DNA of 64,000 bases from Proteiniphilum sp. UBA5384 (GCF_002410825.1 NZ_DHOS01000030.1:1-64000); one strand, 5' to 3'. Counted from the stretch's first letter, positions 17,581 through 26,937 are shown. The notes: generated by a model not told the origin, from the sequence alone. Numbers and translations: made by a program.

Positions 17581-19053
17581 CTATGCCGGTATCTTGGCAC
17601 TGCGGAACAGCCGTTTCCATCTTATCTTGCCGTTGAACCAGTTTTTGTCTTTCTCCAGCGACAACCAAATGAGTATGGGTTGGCCAACGATATGGTCCTC
17701 AGGAACAAATCCCCATACACGCGAGTCGGCAGAATTGTGGCGGTTGTCACCCATCATAAAGTAATAATCGAACCGGAAGGTGTATGAGTCGGCTTCCTGA
17801 CCGTTGATATACACTTTGCCGTCGCGGTAGGCAAAGTCGTTGCCCTCGTAATTCTTGATGCATCGTTCGTAAGCCGCCACCTTGAATTCGATATTGTTGT
17901 CGAAATTGATCGTCTCACCTTTTTTAGGTATCCACAGCGGCCCGAAGGTGTCGCGTGTCCATCCCGTGTCGTAGTTGAGCGGATAATAATATTGTCCCGG
18001 TTGTTCCTTCTCTTTGATGATATCCCAGACGAAAGGTTTGGCTTTCAGCTGTGATACCATGTCGGCTGTCAGCGGGATGCTGAAATAAACCCTTCCGTTA
18101 TTCCCGTTGCGGGGATGCAGGTTGAGCCAGGCCATACTCAGGCTGTCTGCTCCGGCAAGATCTTGTGAGCGGGGCACAACTTGTCCGTATTCATTTTGTA
18201 TGAAGTAGTCGTCCTTGTTAATGCCCAAATCGCTGAAGATGCCGTCAGCAATTATGGTGCCGTCGGTATGGATCATATAATTGTGTTGGGAGAGACGGGG
18301 ATTAGGCAGGAGGACGCCATCGATAAAAACGGAGTCGTTCTGCATTGCAATGGTTTCCCCGGGAAGACCGATACATCGTTTTACATAGTTCTCGCGACGG
18401 TCCACCGGACGATAGACAATCTCTCCGTAAGTGCGTTTGTCCGACCTCACTCCGGCACTGCCGTTGGAATTGTATTTCGAGAGCACATAGAAGTCACTTG
18501 CCTGCTGATTGACCGCAACGGTATCTCCGGTGGGGAAGTTGAATACTACGATATCGTTTCTTTTTACTTTTCCAAATCCTTTTAAGCGCCTGTATTTCCA
18601 TTGTGGCTTCTCGATATATGATTTCCCCCCAATCACCGGCATGGTGTGCTGGGCCAAAGGAAACGATAAAGGGGTGATCGGTGCGCGGGGGCCGTAGCTC
18701 AGTTTGCTTACCGCCAGAAAATCACCCACCAGCAACGATTTTTCCAATGAAGAGGTGGGGATCTGGTAATTCTGGAAGAAGAAGGTGTTAATGAAATAGA
18801 CCGCTATCAAAGCAAACAGGATGGCATCTACCCATTCCATGGTTTTTCTGAAGGCATTGTTCTTCGACTGTTTCCAGAACGACCATGGCACAAATTTAGT
18901 AATATAGATATCGAAGAATAGCAGGATAAAAAGCAATAGCCATGGAGAGCCGACCCACAATGAAAACAGCGTGGTGGCTGCCACCCATACGACAAACCAT
19001 ATCCATTGCCGGTGCGACGCATTTGAAAACCTGTCTTTTATAGTCATATTCAA
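17581..19053 (-). CDS. lepB: Signal peptidase I (long Bacteroidota form)
   Basis: Membrane protease that removes signal peptides from exported proteins. Two or three N-terminal hydrophobic segments (about 17-34, 37-56, 76-93) precede the S26 domain. The catalytic serine is probably Ser102 in IPTSSLEKSL and the general-base Lys is Lys225 in YVKRCIGLPGE. The C-terminal MMGDNRHNSADSRVWGFV box is intact. The protein is 490 residues, longer than the E. coli enzyme because of a large insertion between the Lys box and the C-terminal box, which is usual in this phylum. It sits 14 bases downstream of dapB. Confidence 0.93.
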   Translation of the reverse strand: MNMTIKDRFSNASHRQWIWFVVWVAATTLFSLWVGSPWLLLFILLFFDIYITKFVPWSFWKQSKNNAFRKTMEWVDAILFALIAVYFINTFFFQNYQIPTSSLEKSLLVGDFLAVSKLSYGPRAPITPLSFPLAQHTMPVIGGKSYIEKPQWKYRRLKGFGKVKRNDIVVFNFPTGDTVAVNQQASDFYVLSKYNSNGSAGVRSDKRTYGEIVYRPVDRRENYVKRCIGLPGETIAMQNDSVFIDGVLLPNPRLSQHNYMIHTDGTIIADGIFSDLGINKDDYFIQNEYGQVVPRSQDLAGADSLSMAWLNLHPRNGNNGRVYFSIPLTADMVSQLKAKPFVWDIIKEKEQPGQYYYPLNYDTGWTRDTFGPLWIPKKGETINFDNNIEFKVAAYERCIKNYEGNDFAYRDGKVYINGQEADSYTFRFDYYFMMGDNRHNSADSRVWGFVPEDHIVGQPILIWLSLEKDKNWFNGKIRWKRLFRSAKIPA

Positions 19054-19067
19054 TTAAATTTTAAAAA

Positions 19068-19793
19068 TTAACGGGTGAAGTCCAACAAATCTTCCATCGT
19101 GAGAAACCCTTTCTTCCCTCGGGTAAATTCTGCGGCAAGTACGGCGCCAAGGGCAAATCCTTTCCGGCTCTTGGCATCATGGGTGATACGGATGGTGTCG
19201 GCGTCGGATTCATAAATTACCGAATGGATACCCGGTACCTCTCCTTCCCGGAAAGCATCGATACGAAGCATATTGTCATTTGCTGCATTGTCTCCCAATG
19301 CCCATCCTTCTTTTCTGTCGCTATTGGCAAGGATACCTTCGGCAAGGGTGATGGCCGTGCCGCTGGGAGCATCCAGCTTGTGAATATGATGGGTTTCCTC
19401 CATGCGCACGTCGTAGTCGGGGTAACGGTTCATCAGTTTCGCAAGATAGTTGTTCAGTGCGAAGAAGATATTGACTCCCAGGCTGAAGTTGGAAGCGTAA
19501 AAAAATGTCCGGCCATTTTTCTCACATGCCTCCTTGATTTCATCGAGGTGTGCAAGCCACCCTGTTGTGCCCGACACCACCGGCACTCCGGCCGCAAATG
19601 CCCGGCGATAATTGTGTAAAGCACTTTCGGGAGAAGTGAATTCAATGGCTACTTCTGCACTTTTAAACTCGGAAGAACCAAATTTTTTCTCTTCGCCCAT
19701 ATCAATGGTGCATACAATTTCATGTCCTCTTTCACGGGCAATCTTTTCGATCTCATGCCCCATTTTTCCGTAACCGATCAGTGCAATCTTCAT
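19068..19793 (-). CDS. dapB: 4-hydroxy-tetrahydrodipicolinate reductase
   Basis: NAD(P)H-dependent reductase of the diaminopimelate/lysine pathway, feeding peptidoglycan. The nucleotide-binding GYGKMG lies near the N-terminus, VSGTTGW in the middle, and the signature HHIHKLDAPSGTA near residue 135. At 241 residues it is the short form common in Bacteroidota. The next gene, lepB, starts 14 bases downstream. A weak promoter element lies directly upstream at 19816-19823. Confidence 0.93.
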   Translation of the reverse strand: MKIALIGYGKMGHEIEKIARERGHEIVCTIDMGEEKKFGSSEFKSAEVAIEFTSPESALHNYRRAFAAGVPVVSGTTGWLAHLDEIKEACEKNGRTFFYASNFSLGVNIFFALNNYLAKLMNRYPDYDVRMEETHHIHKLDAPSGTAITLAEGILANSDRKEGWALGDNAANDNMLRIDAFREGEVPGIHSVIYESDADTIRITHDAKSRKGFALGAVLAAEFTRGKKGFLTMEDLLDFTR

Positions 19794-19815
19794 TTATTTA
19801 TTTTCTTTAGGTAGG

Positions 19816-19823
19816 CAAAAATA
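19816..19823 (-). promoter_or_regulatory. Possible -7 element before dapB
   Basis: The minus strand reads TATTTTTG, a match to TAnnTTTG, 23 bases before the dapB start codon, but no convincing -33 element is present. dapB may also be read through from the menaquinone genes. Confidence 0.35.
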
Positions 19824-19828
19824 CAAAA

Positions 19829-20926
19829 TTAATGGATATATCTGGTTGTTGATGATGATAGATTAATCTTTTTTGCGAGTTGCTTTGTGGCAGCACGGTC
19901 GGTTTTTCCATTTCCTGTTTGTGGAACGGCTTCGGTTGTATGGATGAGGAGTGGTTGCCGATGACGCGGAAGGAGTTGATGGATGGCGTTCTCAACGTAG
20001 GCCGGATCGTCCGATTGTTCTATCATAAGGATCATTGCTTCGCCTAACTTAGGGTGGGGGATGGAGGTGACAGCGAAGTTCCCGGTGATATGGGGGCGTA
20101 GAACCAGCTCTACCTCCTCTATCTGTATTTTGATTCCTCCCGAATTAATTATGTTATCACTCCTCCCAATGATACGAAAGCGGCCATCCGCACGAAATTC
20201 AGCAATGTCATTGGTGATAAATGGCTTGTCGGCCACCAATGGTGCGTCAATACTCAATCGGTTGTCCCGTGATAATGAGAGGTTGACAGATGGGAAGGGA
20301 GTATAATAGCTGCTGGCAGCAGGCCCACTGATCCTGCGTAAGGCTATATGGGAAAGAGTTTCGGTCATTCCATAAGTGGAATAGATGGCATTGGGAAATT
20401 CTTTCAAAGCTGCCTCAAGGCTTTTATCTATGGCACCCCCGCCGATGATAAGATATTTGATATGGGATAATCGTTCTTTCTCTTCGGCCAATTGCAGTGA
20501 GTTATAGACTTGAAGCGGTATCATGGCTGCAAAATCAAAAGGAATATCTGTCTGCGCAAGAGGATGGCCTCCCGGCATCACGGGGTAAAGGTCCAGTCCG
20601 GCATATAGGGCGCGAACTACCATCATCTTGCCTGCTATGTATTCGAGTGGCAGGCAGAGCAACGCTTTGTCTTCTTTTTTCAGTTGGAAGAAATCGCAGG
20701 TGCTTTTGGCACTTTGCAGCATATGCTCTTTTCGTACGGTTATCTCCTTGGGTTTTCCCGTTGATCCGGAAGTATGCAGCCGAAGGGTGGGAGATTGGGA
20801 GAACCACTCTCTCAGAAAAAGATATAATTGATGGTGAAAAGGAGATTTTCCGGCAAAACTGATCTCCCGCTCCCCCGTAAAATCTACAGGAGTGTGTACT
20901 TCGCCTTCTATCCTTATTTCATTCAT
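19829..20926 (-). CDS. menE: o-Succinylbenzoate--CoA ligase
   Basis: Adenylate-forming enzyme that activates o-succinylbenzoate with CoA in menaquinone synthesis. The AMP-binding P-loop is LHTSGSTGKPKEI near residue 50, STYGMTETLSHIA is the A5-type motif, and the C-terminal domain contains GRSDNIINSGGIKIQIEEVE and the catalytic-Lys region NGKTDR. At 365 residues it is short, as is usual for Bacteroidota MenE. Its start overlaps the menC stop by 8 bases. The assignment is supported by the surrounding menF, menD, menB and menC. Confidence 0.9.
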   Translation of the reverse strand: MNEIRIEGEVHTPVDFTGEREISFAGKSPFHHQLYLFLREWFSQSPTLRLHTSGSTGKPKEITVRKEHMLQSAKSTCDFFQLKKEDKALLCLPLEYIAGKMMVVRALYAGLDLYPVMPGGHPLAQTDIPFDFAAMIPLQVYNSLQLAEEKERLSHIKYLIIGGGAIDKSLEAALKEFPNAIYSTYGMTETLSHIALRRISGPAASSYYTPFPSVNLSLSRDNRLSIDAPLVADKPFITNDIAEFRADGRFRIIGRSDNIINSGGIKIQIEEVELVLRPHITGNFAVTSIPHPKLGEAMILMIEQSDDPAYVENAIHQLLPRHRQPLLIHTTEAVPQTGNGKTDRAATKQLAKKINLSSSTTRYIH

Positions 20927-21962
20927 TTTTCAGGAATTTTCCATTTGGATCGAGCCACAACCGGTCTCCCCTTATTTCCAGAGGCATCGGGATATTGTTG
21001 GTATACAAGGTTCCGGTACCCAGCCCCTGCGGTAACGGGTTGTTGAAGGTGGCACACCATTGGGCGATACTGTTGAGTCCTATATTCGATTCCAGGGCAG
21101 AGGTAATCCACCATCCCGCATTAATTTCGTCGGCCCGGTTGATCCATTCGGTACAGCCGGCTATGCCGCCATGTAAAGAAGGTTTTAGTATGATATACTG
21201 GGGGCGGATTGTTGCCAGTAACTCCCTCTTTTGATCGGGATTGTTTACTCCGATCAACTCTTCATCCAGGGCGATGGGCAGGGGAGTGGAGGCACATAAT
21301 TCCGCCATCTTCTGCCATTCTCCGGCAGCAATGGGCTGTTCGATGGAATGGATATCGAGTTTAGCCAGTTGATGCAGTTTTTCCATCACTTCGTCATAAG
21401 TAAAATTGCCATTGGCATCCACCCGTAAGGTAATTTCATTCGCCGTATAATGATTCCGGATAAAACGGAGCAGGTGGAGTTCCCTCTCGAAGTCTAACGC
21501 TCCTATCTTGAGCTTGATACAACGGAATCCTCTCGATAGCAGCGACTCGATCTGTTGCATCATGGTGGCATGGTCTCCCATCCACACAAGGCCGTTGATG
21601 GTGATTCCTTCTTCCCCCCTGCTGAACGGGGAGTCCCATAGCTGCCATGAGCGCTGTTGATAGTGTTGCATGGCCGTTTCCAATCCGAAAAGTATCGATG
21701 GGTGGTGGCGAAGTAATTCCCGGTCCACTTGTTGCTTCTCTTCCGTAATTTTACAAAAGGATGCCAGTGTTTTTGCATAATCCGGAATATAATCACAACT
21801 AAGGTCATGGAGAGGTGCACATTCGCCTATGCCGTAATGAGATGCGTCATTATTATCCCGAAAAACAACAAACCAGACTTTATGGTCTGTATAAACACCT
21901 CTTGAGGTGCCTGCCGGCCGTTTGAACCGGAGTTGGTGGGGGATAATCTTTATCCTGAACAT
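20919..21962 (-). CDS. menC: o-Succinylbenzoate synthase
   Basis: Enolase-superfamily enzyme that dehydrates SHCHC to o-succinylbenzoate. Seen are the KxK motif in CIKLKIG, the metal ligands in LRVDANGNFT, SIEQPI and ALDEELIG, and the second catalytic Lys in ILKPSLHGG. An upstream in-frame ATG at 22049 would overlap menB by 47 bases. The ATG at 21962 was preferred because homology-like sequence (FRIKIIPHQLRFKRPAGTSRG) begins there, leaving a 40-base gap after menB. Part of the minus-strand men gene run. Confidence 0.9.
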   Translation of the reverse strand: MFRIKIIPHQLRFKRPAGTSRGVYTDHKVWFVVFRDNNDASHYGIGECAPLHDLSCDYIPDYAKTLASFCKITEEKQQVDRELLRHHPSILFGLETAMQHYQQRSWQLWDSPFSRGEEGITINGLVWMGDHATMMQQIESLLSRGFRCIKLKIGALDFERELHLLRFIRNHYTANEITLRVDANGNFTYDEVMEKLHQLAKLDIHSIEQPIAAGEWQKMAELCASTPLPIALDEELIGVNNPDQKRELLATIRPQYIILKPSLHGGIAGCTEWINRADEINAGWWITSALESNIGLNSIAQWCATFNNPLPQGLGTGTLYTNNIPMPLEIRGDRLWLDPNGKFLKNE

Positions 21963-22002
21963 CTGTTGGGTTTGTTGAGAAGTTGAGAACCACTTTTCCA
22001 CT

Positions 22003-22824
22003 TCAGGGTAGTTTGGGAAATTGCTTGAAATTGGGCTTCCGCTTTTCAAGGAATGCCTGCTTACCCTCCTGCGCCTCGTCGGTCAGATAGTAAAGCATGG
22101 TGGCATCTCCGGCCAGCTCTTGAATGCCTGCCTGCCCGTCGAGTTCGGCATTCAGACCGGCTTTTATCATACGCAGTGCCAGTGGGCTGTGCAGCATCAT
22201 CGTCTCCGCCCACTCAACCACTTCGTCCTCTAATTTGTCGAGCGGTACCACCTTGTTGACCAACCCCATCTCGAGTGCTTCTTGGGCGTTGTACTGGCGG
22301 CAAAGGAACCATATCTCACGGGCTTTCTTTTGTCCCACGATTCGGGCGAGATAAGAAGAGCCGAAGCCGGCATCAAAGCTACCCACACGTGGACCGGTCT
22401 GTCCGAAGATGGCATTGTCGGAGGCGATCGAGAGGTCGCAAACTACATGCAAGACATGTCCCCCGCCAATGGCATAACCGTTGACCATTGCAATTACCGG
22501 TTTGGGAATCGACCGGATCTGCTTCTGCACGTCGAGTACGCTGAGACGGGGCACACCTTCCTTGTCGATGTAGCCGCCTTTTCCTTTTACATTCTGGTCG
22601 CCCCCCGAACAAAAAGCTTTATCGCCTGCTCCTGTAATTACCACCACGCTGACCTCCGGCATTTCACGGCAGATGCGCAAGGCGTCGCTCATCTCACCTG
22701 TGGTAGTCGGTGTAAAAGCATTGCGATAACGTGGGCGGTTGATTGTTATTCGAGCAATCCCGTTATAGAAATCGAAAAGAATATCTTCGTATTCTTTGAT
22801 AGTTGTCCATTCTCTGGTTGTCAT
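22003..22824 (-). CDS. menB: 1,4-dihydroxy-2-naphthoyl-CoA synthase
   Basis: Crotonase-fold enzyme that cyclises o-succinylbenzoyl-CoA to DHNA-CoA. The active-site blocks AFCSGGDQNVKG and GYAIGGGHVLHVVCDLSIA (oxyanion hole) and the MenB-type TGPRVGSFDAGFGSSYLAR are clear, and the C-terminus ends in FKQFPKLP as in other MenB proteins. 273 residues, full length. It starts 8 bases after menD, which implies cotranscription. Confidence 0.96.
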   Translation of the reverse strand: MTTREWTTIKEYEDILFDFYNGIARITINRPRYRNAFTPTTTGEMSDALRICREMPEVSVVVITGAGDKAFCSGGDQNVKGKGGYIDKEGVPRLSVLDVQKQIRSIPKPVIAMVNGYAIGGGHVLHVVCDLSIASDNAIFGQTGPRVGSFDAGFGSSYLARIVGQKKAREIWFLCRQYNAQEALEMGLVNKVVPLDKLEDEVVEWAETMMLHSPLALRMIKAGLNAELDGQAGIQELAGDATMLYYLTDEAQEGKQAFLEKRKPNFKQFPKLP

Positions 22825-22832
22825 AATTTTAT

Positions 22833-24506
22833 TTATTTAAAAATATCTTTTTGGTGATGATAATAAGACCGGATTTGTTCCGCATTCCCCTCCATTGATG
22901 TGAATACTTCCAGTAAAACCGGTTTTTCATTGTCAATACGGGTAAAGAGTGGCAAATGTTGTTCTAATTCATCGCTATTATGTGCAGAAAGATAGATAAA
23001 TCCCTGCTGTTCGGCCCAGGCTTTTGCTTCTGTTGTATGTGCGGCGGCAATGTATTCATCCAAAGCCTCCGATTTGTTCAATCCGCGCAGGATGCTGAAT
23101 ATCTCTCCTCCTCCGTTGTTATTCAGTAGGATACGTAAGTTTCGGTCCAAATAATTATTCCAAAGACCGTTCATATCATAGAAGAAACTCAAGTCTCCAA
23201 TCAGCAGGAAAGTGAGGTTGCCGGATGCCGCAGCATATCCCACGCAAGTAGAGAGTGACCCTTCTATACCGTTGGTACCCCGGTTACAGAACACCCTCAC
23301 CGACGGAGGAGCTTCGAATAGTTGTGCCAGTCGTACGCTGTTGCTGTTGCCTATCTGTAGAGAAGCATTTTCCGGCAGCGAGTGCATCAATGCGCCTGTG
23401 GCATAAAGATCGGAAAAAGCGACTTCCGGTTCCGTCACGGATGCACAGGCACGTTCCCAAAGATTCCGGAACCCCCTTGCTCCTTCGGGTGTGGCGGACG
23501 GGTTTTCTGCCAGATAGCGTAGAAATGTTGCATAATCGCTCCGTATAATATCAGTAACCCGCTGAAATGGGTCGGTGACCTCGCCGGAAGGAGAAATATG
23601 CCAGTGTTCACGTATATTTGCTGAGCGGATGAACTGTTTCAACCGTTTGGAAACAATATGTCCGCCCAGGCTAATCACCAGATCGGGTGTCCACTCTTCC
23701 AATGCTGTCTCTGATGCGGCATAGAGCACCGTGTCAAAAGCTGATATCTCTTTTACGGGGATATTGGATAACTGCTCCGCCAGTACAACGATATTAGTTT
23801 TCTGTCGAAGTTTTTCCAATATTTCGGTCAGGCCATGATTGGGAGGGAGTTGGCCAACAATGATCATCCGTTTGGAATAGTTGGCGAATCGTTCTGCATA
23901 CCTGTCTTCCTTATGGATTATATATCCGGCTGTGGATTGCCGGATTACACGAACGGGGGGCAGGGCAGGGGTATTGAAGCCAAATAGCGGTTCACCCAAA
24001 GGAATGTTTATGTGTGACGGCCCTTTTACGTTGATATCCAAGCTGAGTATAGCCTCATTGATCAACCGGTTACAATACCATTCTTCCTCTTCATCTCTTA
24101 TTTGGGGAAGATGGACCGACTGTCGGGTGATTTCTCTGAAGATACCTGTCTGGGGGATAGTCTGGCCATCCATTTGCCCTATCCAGGCAGCAGGACGATC
24201 GGCCGTGATGACCAATAAGGGTAACTGTTGATAAAAAGCTTCTGCCACCGCAGGGCCGAGGTTCAGGGCTGCTGTTCCTGATGTGCAGCAGACTACTGCC
24301 GGTTTCCCGACGGCTTGTATGACCCCCAGTGCAAAAAAACCGGCACTCCTCTCATCCACAATGCTGTAACAGGTAAAGTCGCTGTCCATTGCAAAAGAAT
24401 GGGTAAGCGGTGAATTCCGGGAACCGGGAGACAGTACGATATGTGTAATGTCGTGCGCTTTGAGCAGCGCTATCAGTTGTAAAACATTTCTTTTTTCCGA
24501 GTACAT
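22833..24506 (-). CDS. menD: SEPHCHC synthase
   Basis: Thiamine-diphosphate enzyme joining 2-oxoglutarate and isochorismate, the first committed step of menaquinone synthesis. The N-terminal HIVLSPGSRNSPLTHSF, CCTSGTAALNLGPAVAEA and ITADRPAA blocks are diagnostic, and the ThDP-binding GDLSFFYDMNGLWNN is in the C-terminal domain. 557 residues, full length. A 128-base AT-rich gap with simple repeats separates it from menF upstream. Confidence 0.95.
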   Translation of the reverse strand: MYSEKRNVLQLIALLKAHDITHIVLSPGSRNSPLTHSFAMDSDFTCYSIVDERSAGFFALGVIQAVGKPAVVCCTSGTAALNLGPAVAEAFYQQLPLLVITADRPAAWIGQMDGQTIPQTGIFREITRQSVHLPQIRDEEEEWYCNRLINEAILSLDINVKGPSHINIPLGEPLFGFNTPALPPVRVIRQSTAGYIIHKEDRYAERFANYSKRMIIVGQLPPNHGLTEILEKLRQKTNIVVLAEQLSNIPVKEISAFDTVLYAASETALEEWTPDLVISLGGHIVSKRLKQFIRSANIREHWHISPSGEVTDPFQRVTDIIRSDYATFLRYLAENPSATPEGARGFRNLWERACASVTEPEVAFSDLYATGALMHSLPENASLQIGNSNSVRLAQLFEAPPSVRVFCNRGTNGIEGSLSTCVGYAAASGNLTFLLIGDLSFFYDMNGLWNNYLDRNLRILLNNNGGGEIFSILRGLNKSEALDEYIAAAHTTEAKAWAEQQGFIYLSAHNSDELEQHLPLFTRIDNEKPVLLEVFTSMEGNAEQIRSYYHHQKDIFK

Positions 24507-24634
24507 ATATTTAAATTAAAAGTGAAAAATTAAAAGTGAAAAATTAAATTTCACCATTCACATTTAATTGCAAATTTCTAATCATCAATTGTCTAATTCT
24601 GAACTATTAATTCTTCATTTTTCATTCTTCATTA
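24507..24634. repeat. AT-rich intergenic simple repeats between menF and menD
   Basis: This 128-base gap contains a perfect tandem pair of the 14-mer ATTAAAAGTGAAAA (24515-24528 and 24529-24542), then its partial inverse TTTCACCATTCAC, and two copies of ATTCTTCATT near the menF end. Similar AAATTAAAAGTGA sequence recurs before ligA (about 45228-45242). No promoter element was recognised in it. Confidence 0.6.
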
Positions 24635-25708
24635 TCAATAAATGATATTCAGCATAATTTCCAACTTATGTTCGGTTTCTTCCCATTCGTCATCCAAGGA
24701 GGAGGAAGCGAGTAAACCGCTGCCGGCAAACAAAGTAAGCGATTTTCTCTCAATATGCATGCATCTCAGGTTTACATACAGATCAGTTTCGCCCCGGGTG
24801 TCGAGCATACCCAGAAAACCGGCATAATAAAGGCGGTCGTGTTCCTCGTTTTCCTGAATGAACCGGTAGGCCTCCTCCTTGGGAAGTCCCGAGATGGCAG
24901 GAGTAGGATGGAGCGCTTTTAGCAGTGTGCCGGGCTTTGGTATTTCCGGCAGGATGAAATTAAAATCTGTACGCAGATGTGCGAGGTGGCCGGCATTCAC
25001 TGTATAGGGACCATTTATCTCGGGGGTAATATGAAAGGATGAGAGCTGTTTAAGAAGGTAGGATGTGACCAGATGCTGTTCCCTGAGGTTTTTGTCATCC
25101 CATGTTACAGCATCTGAATTGGGATAGCGGGTTCCGGCAAGTGCCATCGTATGCCATTCGTCTTTTACACCTGTCAAGAGTATCTCGGGTGTGCTCCCCA
25201 GCCATGTACCGCTTTGAGGCGTATGAAAAAGGTATACATAAGAATGAGGGTATTTCTCTGTCGCATTAAAAAAAGCACATCCCGGGGAAAACCCATCTTC
25301 TCTGCGGATAGTCTTGCTTCGCGACAATACCAGTTTTTTCATCTCACCACTTGTCAGTGGTGCCAGGAAACGGTTGAAGAGCAGGCTGTACGCTGTTTTA
25401 TCCTTACTGCTATATGTTTTAGAATTGGTTTTATGCTGCCGTTTGTTCAAAAGGGAAACATCTACATCCGGAAAGGTGGTGCGATCGGGACGAATGACGA
25501 TTACAGGTGATGTCGCGGTCGTACGGAAAGGAGCGATCACAAATCCTTGCTGCCCGTTCAGTGCTTCGATATCTTCAAAGATGGAGGGAAGACCGGATGT
25601 TTGCATCACAAACCGGTGTGTGGATTCATACGGCAGCCTGAAAGTAGCGAAACTGGCATTCTGTTCGATCAGTACATCTAAAATACGTGAATTCTGTTGT
25701 TCTGTCAT
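24635..25708 (-). CDS. menF: Isochorismate synthase (chorismate-binding enzyme)
   Basis: Chorismate-utilising enzyme; in this cluster the expected reaction is chorismate to isochorismate for menaquinone. Visible family blocks are KLVLSRSKTI, GSTPEILL, MALAGTRYP, HLRTDFNF, LHPTPAISGLPKEEA, and the C-terminal YVNLRCMHI and FAGSGLLASS with DDEWEETEHKL. At 357 residues it is shorter than E. coli MenF, having a compact N-terminus, as in other Bacteroidota. Its start codon overlaps the stop of the upstream HAD-hotdog fusion by four bases (ATGA type). Confidence 0.9.
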   Translation of the reverse strand: MTEQQNSRILDVLIEQNASFATFRLPYESTHRFVMQTSGLPSIFEDIEALNGQQGFVIAPFRTTATSPVIVIRPDRTTFPDVDVSLLNKRQHKTNSKTYSSKDKTAYSLLFNRFLAPLTSGEMKKLVLSRSKTIRREDGFSPGCAFFNATEKYPHSYVYLFHTPQSGTWLGSTPEILLTGVKDEWHTMALAGTRYPNSDAVTWDDKNLREQHLVTSYLLKQLSSFHITPEINGPYTVNAGHLAHLRTDFNFILPEIPKPGTLLKALHPTPAISGLPKEEAYRFIQENEEHDRLYYAGFLGMLDTRGETDLYVNLRCMHIERKSLTLFAGSGLLASSSLDDEWEETEHKLEIMLNIIY

Positions 25709-26937
25709 CTCTTTTTTAATACACTATTGACAACCCTGATGGAAGAGATGAGTTTGTCGGTTGAAGTAAAAACATCTACATTCCATACATGTGATGAACG
25801 TCCTTTGTGGATAATTGTTCCCACAGCACGTACCGAATCGCCTTCATGCGCTGAAGAGAGATGGTTGCCGCTAATCTGCATCCCCACGACAATATCATCC
25901 GGTTCGCATATCAGCATCGATCCCATTCCTGCTACTGTTTCTGCCAGTGCTAAGGTAGCTCCCCCGTGCAGTATCCCAAATGGTTGGCGGGTGCGTTCAT
26001 CTACCGGCATTACCGCTTCAATGCGGCTTGCCGAAGCGTAGGTGTATTGAATACCCAGATTACCCATCAGTGTGTTTTGATTGCCTGCATTCAATCTTTC
26101 CGGTGGAATATCTGCCGGGCTGACCGCTGCAATGATAAATTTCTGTACTGCAAGAGCTACACCGTCATTGTCATTATTTTCAGTGGTGTAATCGGCACAG
26201 GCCTTGATCGAGTCCTGGGCATTCCCCATGGCAATACCCAGGCCGGCAAGTTGGAGCATCGAAAAGTCCCGTCGGCCATCGCCGATCGCCATCACCTCTT
26301 CGGAGGTAATTCCCAATTTTTCAATCAAAACACCCAGCGTATTTCCTTTATCTATAAAAGGGGGAACTACCTCAAGAAAGAAAGATTCCGACCGATATAC
26401 ATCCAACACACCGGCCAAACGTTTTCTCCACTGGTCTTTCAAGGCTACCAATGCAGTCTCGTTGTCGCTGACCAGTACACATTTACAGGGGGAGAAGTCT
26501 ACAGCGGCAGAAAGGTTTTCTACTGCCACGATTTCCATTCCATTGAGGGTTGCTTCATTGCGAATATGTTCGTTTTCGGGGTCCGTAGTGATAAGCTGAT
26601 TCTTGTGATAGGTGAAAATGCCGAATCCGTTTTTATTTGCTTTCTTCTCAAGATAGGGAAACATCACCGGGTCTATCCTTTTTTCAAACATCACCTCATC
26701 GTTTCCCGTATCAATGACCTGAGCTCCGTTGTAGGGAAGGATATATCCTCCCCATTTTTTCATTTCCAGTTTTTCCACCAAATGACGGAGACCGTACGGC
26801 GACCGCCCTGAAGCCAACACAATACGTATGCCCGCATGTTGTATTTTTAACAGCGTTGTCAACGTTTGTACGGATAATTCTTTTTTGCTGTTCACCAATG
26901 TGCCGTCCACATCAAGAACTAATAGTTTATATTTCAT
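25705..26937 (-). CDS. HAD-IIB hydrolase fused to a hotdog thioesterase (MenI-like)
   Basis: A two-domain protein. Residues 1 to about 268 form a Cof-type HAD phosphatase with nucleophile motif LDVDGTL (Asp9/Asp11), LASGRSP, Lys197 in DKGNT, and AIGDGRRDFSM (Asp220/Asp224). A short Pro/Asn-rich linker leads into a hotdog domain (about 291-410). That domain carries HGGATLALAE (His324, Glu333), the signature of PaaI/YbgC-type and DHNA-CoA thioesterases. Its start couples directly to menF (4-base overlap), so the hotdog part is a good candidate for the DHNA-CoA hydrolase (MenI) step otherwise missing here. The HAD substrate is unknown. The fusion itself is unusual; see findings. Confidence 0.8.
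   Translation of the reverse strand: MKYKLLVLDVDGTLVNSKKELSVQTLTTLLKIQHAGIRIVLASGRSPYGLRHLVEKLEMKKWGGYILPYNGAQVIDTGNDEVMFEKRIDPVMFPYLEKKANKNGFGIFTYHKNQLITTDPENEHIRNEATLNGMEIVAVENLSAAVDFSPCKCVLVSDNETALVALKDQWRKRLAGVLDVYRSESFFLEVVPPFIDKGNTLGVLIEKLGITSEEVMAIGDGRRDFSMLQLAGLGIAMGNAQDSIKACADYTTENNDNDGVALAVQKFIIAAVSPADIPPERLNAGNQNTLMGNLGIQYTYASASRIEAVMPVDERTRQPFGILHGGATLALAETVAGMGSMLICEPDDIVVGMQISGNHLSSAHEGDSVRAVGTIIHKGRSSHVWNVDVFTSTDKLISSIRVVNSVLKKR

Noticed and set aside
25966..26811. 281-codon open frame antisense to the HAD-hotdog gene
   Set aside because: It is a shadow of the motif-rich minus-strand gene and encodes no recognisable protein.
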